DNA of 64,000 nucleotides from Limnanthes douglasii subsp. nivea (lineage: Eukaryota; Streptophyta; Magnoliopsida; Brassicales; Limnanthaceae), in contig JAUPFV010000002.1 in assembly GCA_036936605.1 (NCBI GenBank), positions 203,879,273 through 203,943,272 on the forward strand, given 5' to 3'. Shown here piece by piece: positions 56,736 to 64,000 of this stretch. How positions within the stretch are numbered: position 1 is the stretch's first letter; each line of letters starts with the position of its first letter. Under the pieces are notes generated by a model, which was given only the letters and a program-made list of their open reading frames with translations, had not been told where the DNA came from and ran no database searches. Made by a program: the position numbers and the translations under genes.

Positions 56736-57069
56736 GCGAGGAAGTCGGACGAGGACTATATTGTTTAACCCCGGGTCGGACGCCGTTATCTTTAGTTGAT
56801 GCTAACCCGGTCGATTCTCAACCGACACAACGGTTGGGATTGTCTTGAGTGATCTTATCCTGAAGTGTCGAATTGCTAACAGACACGTGTTGGAGTGAAT
56901 GGAATTTGAGCCTAAAACGGGCTACTAGCTAGGTCGTGCCCACTAGCTCTGTAGCAGCAATGGTTGTCCCGCGACGGTACATGTGTCTCGTGGCTACTTA
57001 GTGCAAGCCACTCATGCTTTTGAAAAAACGAATCTTGACCTTTTCGAGGCATGATCATTTATCCATCCC

Positions 57070-57109
57070 TATAAATATAGCCGTTGGGGGAGGGTTTCCT
57101 TTATAAATA
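57070..57109 (+). promoter_or_regulatory. Two TATA boxes for the element F antisense ORF
   Basis: TATAAATA at 57070-57077 and again at 57102-57109, in the place where elements D and E have theirs. Confidence 0.55.
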
Positions 57110-57179
57110 CTCATTACTGCCTCATAAATCATTTTTAGAGAATTCTTATATCGAGAGAACAAATATCAGCGCTCGGGTA

Positions 57180-59560
57180 TTCTAAAGAGATAAAGTGATA
57201 TCACTTCAGTTTATGAAAAATATATTTGGTCTTATTTACTGGTTTTACATCACTAAGACGGTCGACAAATACCGATCAAAGAAAGTGATTGATAATTCTA
57301 CGAAGGCGTTTTCTCACACCATTTCGTACATCTCACACCATTTCGTACAGGACCTTTGTTCCTGATCGACGTCGTTCTTTTGAAGCAAAAAACCCTATTA
57401 CCCCTCATCTAACCTCGTCAATTCCTACAACCGCTCCTCGGCCCAGCTAGGACCCTCAATATATCCAAACAAGCTTTCTAGTTCTGAATTTTTTTCCAAA
57501 TCACCGACAACACGTCCTCACCCGTATTTCTGTTCCATAGGGGATTTCAGCTCTGAGTCAACACCCAATGACGTCGAATACGTAAAAATAAGTCTGAACA
57601 TCACAAGGGTCTGCATTGGTTCTAATATTGCTACCACTGGGAAAGACTTGGCGCAAAATAGGTCATTTCCGCCTAGAGATCTAGCCCGATATACTACTTT
57701 TGCTGCTATTTCCCCAACTGGATATGAGGGAATTCCTGTAGACTCCTCCACTGAGGTGGATACCCCTCATGCCTCTCAGGAATTTTTCGTTTCCAAAAAG
57801 ACCACCAAAACCCGTTATCCCAAAAAAAGAAAAAACATCCCCCGACGCTCCAATTAATATCACAACTGACTCAACTGCTATCAGCCGTCGAGAAAGTAAA
57901 GAACCGTCTAACGACGTTATCGAGACTGAGAAGGCTTCCGACAAGGCAAAACCGTTTCTTCCAAAGATAGTCGCGATGTTGAGTGGCTATCACATCGGTT
58001 TAACGCGACAATATATACTTGTATTATACAATCACAAGTATTTGTATTATAACTGTTAGGGTGGCGACCAAAGTCCCACATCCCACATCGGTTAAACATG
58101 GGAAGGATCAATGGTATATAAGTAAGAACATACCTCAACTAGTATGAGGCCTTTTGGAAGTGGACCAAATGCAAAGCCGTGAGGGCTTTCGGGTGCCAAA
58201 GCGGACAATATCATACTGGTGTTGAGATCGGTTGTGTTCTTACTTATATACGGAGGCGGAATATGCGGACCAGACCCCTAATTCACAACACCCATATTCC
58301 CAACAATAACCCTGGTGAGACATCAAATATAACCCTGATGAGAAAACTAGTTTTGTTTTTCGATGTACTTAACGGGAGGGTTCGGTTTCCACTAGACCGT
58401 GAAATAGTAAGATACTTCGTGCTGGTAGAGATGTGTCATAGTCAAGCCAACCCCAACAACTGGTTTACTCTGATTTCCTGCATAATGACATCGCGGCTAG
58501 CTCAAATACCGACGCCCATGGAAGATTTTGTAATAATTAACAAGATATCAAAGGTACTGAAGTAGCCTTTCTTTTATGTCACGCTTTCTAATGATATTAA
58601 AATCGCAAATGACATGTTGGAGGCGTAAAAATCTTGAAAAAACCACTTTGTTTATATTAGTTCGTTGGAGAACGACCAACCTCACACCAGGGCAAGCAAT
58701 AACCCGATGCGACTTTCCTTCAAGTGGGTACGCGAATGAATAAAACGACAACCATTATTTTTGTAACGTTCTAGAATTTAACTGAGGCTCTTCATTGAGA
58801 GTCCCCAAAACCAAATTGTAAAACTTAAGAGAGAACACGTGGCCTCTGCTAAATAAACGTTTCTTGCTTACTAGAATGGGCTAGTCGAAATTGAGAAAAC
58901 GCGTTCCACCGGTGCTTACTTCCCGTCAATCTCATCAACAATAATCTACGGGGATGCTCGGGAGAGTAGAGTAATTGATGCTTAAGCCCGAACCGACCTA
59001 TTTGATTAAGGAATTACATGCTCCTGATGCCAAAGTAGTGCTCCCCAAACTAACAGAGCGCACAGTCGCCGATCCAAAAAGTGTCCATCAAAGGAATTTG
59101 AAAATACTAAAGCTGTCGTTGAATCTACTGTCCCCAAAATCAAAACTGCAAATAAGAAAATAGCCAAATTTTAGGTTTCCCTTTCAGTCGAGTCATCGGT
59201 AGCCGAGCAAAAAACCATCCCAAGTTTATCGAATAATATAGCGGCTCGGTTTTGTAAGTAGTCAAACCACTATCATTGGATGTAAGGTTAGTAAAAGGCA
59301 AGGAGAGTATCAAAGATAAAAGTAAACCATCTCTTACCTTCCCTCAACCGAAACCAACCCAACGGACGAGACAATCGCTGAGGTGAAAGCTGCAGAGGAG
59401 AAAAATGTCGACAGAAACAAATCTCGTGTTAGACAAACTATTGTGGAAGACAATACTCTCGTGGCGGACAATTAAGCTCTTGAGCATCGCGATGAACTGT
59501 TGGATCCCTCGATTGACTTACCATCCCCTGAACAGTAATGGTATTACAAGATCCGCTGCC
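57180..59560 (+). pseudogene. Element F antisense ORF relic, split by a solo LTR
   Basis: Pieces match the element E antisense ORF in order: a Pro/Lys/Ser-rich N-part (57648-58053, one frameshift), YNHKYLYYN (compare GKYLYF), then a solo LTR, then LVLFFDVLNGRVRFPLDREI, SQANPNNWFTLISCIMTSRL, LPKL after HAPDAKVV (compare EAPDAHLFLPK), and a Glu/Lys-rich tail. Many stops lie after 58560. The conserved WFTLISCIMTSRL block leaves no doubt about the family. Confidence 0.75.
58054..58305. mobile_element. 252-bp solo LTR (TRIM-like)
   Basis: It starts TGTTAGGGTGGCG and ends CCCAACA, flanked by the 5-bp duplication ATAAC (58049-58053 and 58306-58310). Inside are CCCACATCGGTT and AAGCGGACAATATCATAC, motifs shared by a widespread group of small eudicot LTR/TRIM repeats. 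No internal region or second LTR is present, as after LTR-LTR recombination. Confidence 0.85.
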
Positions 59561-59576
59561 ATCCGCTGCCAACTCT

Positions 59577-59821
59577 TGTTGGATTATTTATTTAATCTAA
59601 ACATGAATTAGTTTAGTTGTTTTATGCTTTGACGTGTGAGTTATGGACAATTGAGTTAGAATAGGGAGTAGTGTAGTAAATCAGGTATGCAGTTCCTGGT
59701 TTATAGGATTAACTTAGTTTAAATTCCACCAATGTCTTTCTGTAACTTCCATCTCTTTAATTTTAGTTAGTTTTCCATTCAAAACAATCAAGCAGTTAGC
59801 TTATATCGTAGTTCATTTCCA
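59577..59821 (+). repeat. Element G 5' LTR
   Basis: It starts TGTTGGATTATTTATTT. The end is set at TTTCCA (59821), five bases before the primer site, giving about 245 bp. The start is proven by the right copy at 63940; the end is inferred. Confidence 0.85.
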
Positions 59822-59826
59822 TTATC

Positions 59827-59838
59827 TGGTATCAGAGC
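59827..59838 (+). promoter_or_regulatory. Element G primer-binding site
   Basis: TGGTATCAGAGC, complementary to initiator methionine tRNA. Confidence 0.93.
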
Positions 59839-59879
59839 TTTCAATACTTACAGAACCAAAAAAAAAACACTCTTCTGAG

Positions 59880-62800
59880 ATGGACACCACGAAGGGCAAG
59901 GAAAGTTCATTTGGCTTAAGTTATCCAATGCTTACAAAAACCAACTACACAGCTTGGTCCATGAAGATGACAGTCTTTATGCAAGCCCATGGTGTGTGGG
60001 ATGCTATAGAATCGAAAGATCCCAAAGCTATTGCTGACAACAAGATGGATAAACGGGCCTTGGCTATCATCTACCAAGGAATTCCAGAAGATTTACTGTT
60101 GTCTATTGCTGATAAGAGAACCTCCAAAGAAGCATGGGAGGCTATCAAAACGGTTCATTTGGGTGCAGACAAGGTGAGAAAGGCAAAGGTTCAGACGCTT
60201 AAATCGGAATTTGAGGCACTAACTATGAAAGACAGTGAACAGCTTGATGATTTTTGTATGAGATTGAATGGCCTGGTAACGAATATCAGGGCCCTGGGAG
60301 AGCAAATTAAAGAAGTTTATGTGGTAAAGAAAATTCTTCGAGGTGTACCAAAAAGGTTCCTGCAGATCGTGTCAGCTATTGAACAATTTGGTGATATAGA
60401 GACGATGACTGTGGAGGAAACGGTTGGATCCCTGAAGGCTCACGAGGAAAGGGTGCGTGGGAAAAAAGAGGATGGTGAACAGCAACTTCTTTTCACAGAA
60501 GAAGAGTGGTCGAAGAGGGAACACAAAGATGGACACTTACTTCTCACAAGGGAGGAGTGGTTAAAAAGGACAGACAAATCTGGTTCAGGCAGCAACACTG
60601 AATCAAAGAGCAGAGATTACACTCGAGGTTATAGAGACAGGAGTAAAATACGTTGTTACAACTGCAGTGGCCTTGGACATTATCAGTCTGAGTGTCGTAA
60701 GCCAAGAAGAGAGAGGGAACCCAGGAATGAAGCAAACCTGATACAAGTTGAAAATGATGAACCCACGCTTTTGTTGGCTAAGTGTGATGATGATAAGGGA
60801 AAAATGGTAATGTTGAACGAAGAGGGTGTGTTGCCAAGACTCTGTACGTCTGGGAATGATAAGTTGAATGAGGCCAGCACATGGTATCTTGACAACGGAG
60901 CCAGTAACCACATGTCTGGTTTGCGTAGTATGTTTGAAACGCTGGATGAAACGGTGGCTGGGGAGGTCAAATTCGGGGATGGCTCTAAAGTCCAGATACA
61001 TGGAAAGGGCTCAATAATCTTCACAACAGAGGATGGAAAGAAGTGCATACTTAGAGAGGTATATTTTATTCCGAACTTATGCAATAACATAATTAGCTTA
61101 GGTCAATTATCAGAAAACGGTAGTAAAGTACTTATTAAAGGCGATTTATTGTGGATTTATGATAAGAATGAGAAGTTGGTCATGAAAGTAAAGAATTCTT
61201 TGAACAGATTGTATAAGATTATTGTTAAAGATAACAGAGATACATGCTTACTAGCAAAAACAGATGATACAACCTGGTTGTGGCACTCACGGCTAGGCCA
61301 TGTGAATTTTCAATCTATGCTTCTCATGTCTAGGAACAGAATGGTGCGAGGTCTGCCTCTTTTTGTTCAACCTAAAGATGTGTGTAAAGGTTGTTTAATG
61401 TCGAAGCAAGCAAGACGTCCATTTCCATGTCAGACGGACTTCACTGCAAAGCAACGATTGGAATTGATACACGAGGATATATGTGGTCCCATCTCACCAA
61501 CAACCCCCTTTGGTAATAGGTACTTTTTACTATTTGTGGATGATTTCAGCCGTGCTATGTGGGTATACATGCTCAAAACAAAAGATGAGGCTTTCAGCTG
61601 TTTAAAGAAGTTTAAGGCACAGGTGGAGAAAGAAAAAACGGGCAACAAGATACAAATTCTACGGACAGACAGAGGTGGTGAGTTTTGCTCCATTGAATTT
61701 ACTGATTTTTGTGAAAGCAATGGAATTATTAGACACTACACAGCGCCATACTCCCCACAACAAAACGACGTTGTGGAACGTCGTAATCGGACTGTGGTAG
61801 CTATGGGAAGAAGCCTTCTAAAGGAGAGGAATATGCCATCATACATGTGGGGGGAAGCCATTAGACATGCTGTTTATCTTTTGAATCGAGTACCAACAAA
61901 AGCAGTCCGAGGAGCCACACCATATGAAGCTTGGACAAAAGAGAAGCCTCAGGTTGATTATCTGAGAGTGTTTGGTTGTGTTTGTTACATGAAAGTCCCG
62001 AGCGTACACACAAAGAAGTTAGATAATAGAAGCAGATGTGTTGTGCACCTTGGACGTGAAGCCGGAACGAAAGCGTACAGGTTATATGACCCTGATACAA
62101 GGACAATGCTCATAAGCAGAGACGTGGTTTTTGATGAAGCAAAGAGTTGGAATTGGAATGAAACAGAGGCAACTGGTCATGTGGAGACTTCATCTTTTGC
62201 CGTAACAGGACATCAATTTGAGGATTTTCCGGAACAGAACCTTGAAAGCAGCGTAGAGGAGCAAGGCGGTGACAGCAGAGAAGAGGAGGGAGGTGGAGAC
62301 ATACTTACGCCTCGCTCTTCGCCTCACTCATTGACACCTACATCAAGTCACCGTTCGGTTCAAAGTTCCAGTCAAAGCTCTATACACCCATGCAGTACAG
62401 CTCAGTCACAGCTTGACTTAGATGAGACATACGACGGGAGTGAACCGCCAAAGAAATTCAGGCTCATTAGTGATATTTATAATGAGACTGAGGAGGAGGA
62501 GCTTGCTGACGAACTAGCTGATGAACTTCTATTAGTTGGCATCGATGAACCTGTCTGTTATAATCAGGCAATCAAGGAAAAACATTGGAAAGTAGCCATG
62601 GACCGTGAAATTGAAGCAATAGAACGAAGCAACACTTGGAAGTTGACAGAATTACCTCCAGGGCATCGAGCAATAGACTTGAAGTGGGTGTTTAAAACAA
62701 AGAAAGATACAAATGGTGAAGTTTTGAAGCACAAAGCAAGGTTGGTGGCGAAGGGGTACGTGCAAAAATTTGGTGTTGATTTTGAAGATGTGTTCGCCCC

Positions 62801-63914
62801 TGTAACAAGAATGGAAACGGTACGCTTATTGCTAGCACTTGCAGCCAAGAACGAGTGGGAGGTACATCATTTAGATGTAAAATCTGCGTTTCTGAATGGT
62901 AGATTGTATGAGGAAGTATATGTCAAACAGCCTGAAGGTTATGTAAAAGAGGGACAAGAAGAAAACGTTTACAAGCTATACAAGGCATTGTATGGCCTTC
63001 GTCAAGCTCCACGAGCTTGGTACATACAGTTGAACAAGTGTCTCGAGAGTCTTGGTTTTTTGAAATGTCCTCTGGAGTATACTGTATATACAAAATGGGA
63101 GGGAAATGAGTCGTTAATTATTGGAGTTTATGTTGACGACTTAATTATTACTGGCACTAGTGTAAGCAATATCGTTAAGTTTAAAAGGCAGATGAGTCAA
63201 GAGTTCGAGATGTCTGATCTGGGTTTGTTAAGCCACTATATTGGCATCGAGGTCGAACAGGGAAGGGGTTTCACTAAACTTAAACAGGTGGCATATGCTA
63301 AGAAACTTCTTGAGAAAGCTGGTATGTCTGATTGTAATGCAGTGAAGTTTCCAATGGAGCCTAAGCTGCAGATGCACAAAGATGAAGCTGGTAAAACTGT
63401 TAATGCTACTGAATATAAGAGTACTGTAGGAGGATTGCGGTATTTAGTACACACTCGTCCAGATATAGCATACGCAGTTGGTGTGGTGAGTCGTTTTATG
63501 GAAAGGCCTACTACACTTCATCAAGGTGCTGTTAAACGAATATTGAGGTATGTAAAAGGAACTTTAAACTATGGTCTGGTATACACCAAAGGTCGAGGTG
63601 ACCACATGTTGTCTGGATTTTCGGACAGTGATCTGGCAGGTGATGTAGTAGACAGGAAAAGTACTGGAGGTATGGCGTTTTACTTGGATGAATCTTTGAT
63701 TACATGGGTCTATCAGAAACAGAGATGTGTAGCATTATCGAGTTGTGAAGCTGAGTTTATGGCTGCTACGTCCACTGCTTGTCAAGGAATATGGTTACAC
63801 CGGTTGCTTAGTCAAATTTCAGATGTTCAAGCTGGACCGGTCGTGATTTACATTGACAACAGATCCACTATTGATTTGGCAAGATGCGTGGGCTGTTGGG
63901 AGTTAAGAATCTAA
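59880..63914 (+). CDS. Copia Gag-pol polyprotein, 1344 aa, altered C-terminus
   Basis: A single open frame. Gag is at residues 1-230, with a zinc knuckle CYNCSGLGHYQSEC near 258. The protease has WYLDNGASNHM near 335. The integrase zinc region (WHSRLGHVNF...CKGC) is near 465-510. The integrase core has HEDICGP, LRTDRGGEF and QQNDVVERRN with the catalytic Glu; the usual QNG is QND here. RT runs from about 890 with GVYVDDLIITG near 1083. RNase H has GFSDSDLAGD, SSCEAEF and IYIDNRSTI. The last residues RCVGCWELRI are not normal: the neighbouring frame reads RGLLGVKNLSHV, a typical Copia end. A deletion near 63885 therefore removed the last RNase H helix and Asp and shifted the frame. Confidence 0.93.
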   Translation: MDTTKGKESSFGLSYPMLTKTNYTAWSMKMTVFMQAHGVWDAIESKDPKAIADNKMDKRALAIIYQGIPEDLLLSIADKRTSKEAWEAIKTVHLGADKVRKAKVQTLKSEFEALTMKDSEQLDDFCMRLNGLVTNIRALGEQIKEVYVVKKILRGVPKRFLQIVSAIEQFGDIETMTVEETVGSLKAHEERVRGKKEDGEQQLLFTEEEWSKREHKDGHLLLTREEWLKRTDKSGSGSNTESKSRDYTRGYRDRSKIRCYNCSGLGHYQSECRKPRREREPRNEANLIQVENDEPTLLLAKCDDDKGKMVMLNEEGVLPRLCTSGNDKLNEASTWYLDNGASNHMSGLRSMFETLDETVAGEVKFGDGSKVQIHGKGSIIFTTEDGKKCILREVYFIPNLCNNIISLGQLSENGSKVLIKGDLLWIYDKNEKLVMKVKNSLNRLYKIIVKDNRDTCLLAKTDDTTWLWHSRLGHVNFQSMLLMSRNRMVRGLPLFVQPKDVCKGCLMSKQARRPFPCQTDFTAKQRLELIHEDICGPISPTTPFGNRYFLLFVDDFSRAMWVYMLKTKDEAFSCLKKFKAQVEKEKTGNKIQILRTDRGGEFCSIEFTDFCESNGIIRHYTAPYSPQQNDVVERRNRTVVAMGRSLLKERNMPSYMWGEAIRHAVYLLNRVPTKAVRGATPYEAWTKEKPQVDYLRVFGCVCYMKVPSVHTKKLDNRSRCVVHLGREAGTKAYRLYDPDTRTMLISRDVVFDEAKSWNWNETEATGHVETSSFAVTGHQFEDFPEQNLESSVEEQGGDSREEEGGGDILTPRSSPHSLTPTSSHRSVQSSSQSSIHPCSTAQSQLDLDETYDGSEPPKKFRLISDIYNETEEEELADELADELLLVGIDEPVCYNQAIKEKHWKVAMDREIEAIERSNTWKLTELPPGHRAIDLKWVFKTKKDTNGEVLKHKARLVAKGYVQKFGVDFEDVFAPVTRMETVRLLLALAAKNEWEVHHLDVKSAFLNGRLYEEVYVKQPEGYVKEGQEENVYKLYKALYGLRQAPRAWYIQLNKCLESLGFLKCPLEYTVYTKWEGNESLIIGVYVDDLIITGTSVSNIVKFKRQMSQEFEMSDLGLLSHYIGIEVEQGRGFTKLKQVAYAKKLLEKAGMSDCNAVKFPMEPKLQMHKDEAGKTVNATEYKSTVGGLRYLVHTRPDIAYAVGVVSRFMERPTTLHQGAVKRILRYVKGTLNYGLVYTKGRGDHMLSGFSDSDLAGDVVDRKSTGGMAFYLDESLITWVYQKQRCVALSSCEAEFMAATSTACQGIWLHRLLSQISDVQAGPVVIYIDNRSTIDLARCVGCWELRI

Positions 63915-63928
63915 GTCATGTTTAGATT

Positions 63929-63936
63929 AAGGGGGA
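63929..63936 (+). other. Element G polypurine tract
   Basis: AAGGGGGA-type run just before the right LTR. Confidence 0.85.
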
Positions 63937-63939
63937 ATC

Positions 63940-64000
63940 TGTTGGATTATTTATTTAATCTAAACATGAATTAGTTTAGTTGTTTTATGCTTTGACGTGT
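63940..64000 (+). repeat. Element G 3' LTR, partial
   Basis: 61 bases, identical to 59577-59637, ending at the window edge. Confidence 0.95.

Larger units (their letters stand above)
55985..59576 (-). mobile_element. Element F: left part of a decayed Tat-like element
   Basis: A left (3') LTR region with a tandem duplication ends TTATCA|GTATCCCCCTAG (about 56720), the same LTR/polypurine boundary as elements A, D and E. TATA boxes and a plus-strand antisense-ORF relic follow (57180-59560). The Copia element G begins at 59577, so the rest of F, with gag-pol, may lie beyond the window. The LTR left edge is not certain. Confidence 0.6.
59577..64000 (+). mobile_element. Element G: young Copia element (right LTR cut by window edge)
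   Basis: Left LTR, Met-tRNA primer site, one long Gag-pol frame, polypurine tract and the first 61 bp of the right LTR, identical to the left LTR over that length. It is inserted in the element F antisense-ORF relic. The left flank is ACTCT (59572-59576); the right flank is outside the window. The only clear lesion is a deletion with frameshift at the end of RNase H. Confidence 0.93.

Overview
This is a window of flowering-plant nuclear DNA, most likely from a eudicot. The evidence is a plant-type RAF-like protein kinase gene with six GT-AG exons, several nested plant LTR retrotransposons (Ty3/gypsy Tat-like, Ty3/gypsy chromovirus, Ty1/copia), two hAT-type DNA elements, a tRNA-derived SINE, and AT-rich spacers. 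Only one gene looks like an ordinary host gene: the kinase on the minus strand at 32308-34921. Nearly everything else is mobile DNA or its remains.

Layout. (1) 1-346: 5' end of a minus-strand Copia element (first Gag codons, primer-binding site, LTR), cut by the window edge. (2) 1533 to about 7830: element A, a minus-strand Tat-like gypsy relic with LTRs, a plus-strand antisense-ORF (aORF) relic, protease and Gag relics, but no RT or integrase. (3) About 7970-25247: element B, an older minus-strand relic (Gag, leader, PBS, LTR) split by two insertions. The first is element C, a chromovirus at 9161-13868 (TSD CACCC). The second is element D, a Tat-like element at 14450-24882 (TSD TTAGC). (4) 25298-26456: aORF relic. 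(5) 26465-27308 and 27700-30917: two hAT-type elements with 8-bp target duplications; the larger carries its own promoter-like region and an unrecognised 171-residue ORF. (6) 32308-34921: kinase gene. (7) 35640-45424: LINE RNase H relic, a plus-strand gypsy relic, a SINE, and AT-rich degenerate repeats. (8) 45430-55788: element E, a second Tat-like element (TSD GGTAT) with a 90-bp tandem array. (9) About 55985-59576: element F, an aORF-bearing relic holding a solo LTR (TSD ATAAC). (10) 59577 to the right edge: a young plus-strand Copia element G.

The most striking object is element C. Between its Gag-protease part and its integrase C-terminus plus chromodomain, it has lost nearly all of RT, RNase H and half of integrase. 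In their place is about 1.1 kb without introns, recognisable as the metallo-beta-lactamase/beta-CASP region of CPSF73-I, the pre-mRNA 3'-end-processing endonuclease. The LTRs differ at about 5 of 324 positions, so insertion is recent. Frame arithmetic suggests the capture was once in frame at both joints and was later broken by a roughly 38-bp deletion and two stops.

The second theme is the Tat-like group (A, D, E, F). Gag-pol lies on the minus strand and a separate convergent ORF lies on the plus strand near the 3' LTR. That ORF has its own TATA box, a gypsy-type Transposase_28-like domain, a C-terminal coiled coil, and an intron-like GT-AG segment at the same place and phase in both D and E. 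It looks like a genuine antisense gene of the element rather than chance. D and E gag-pol are both broken by frameshifts or stops.
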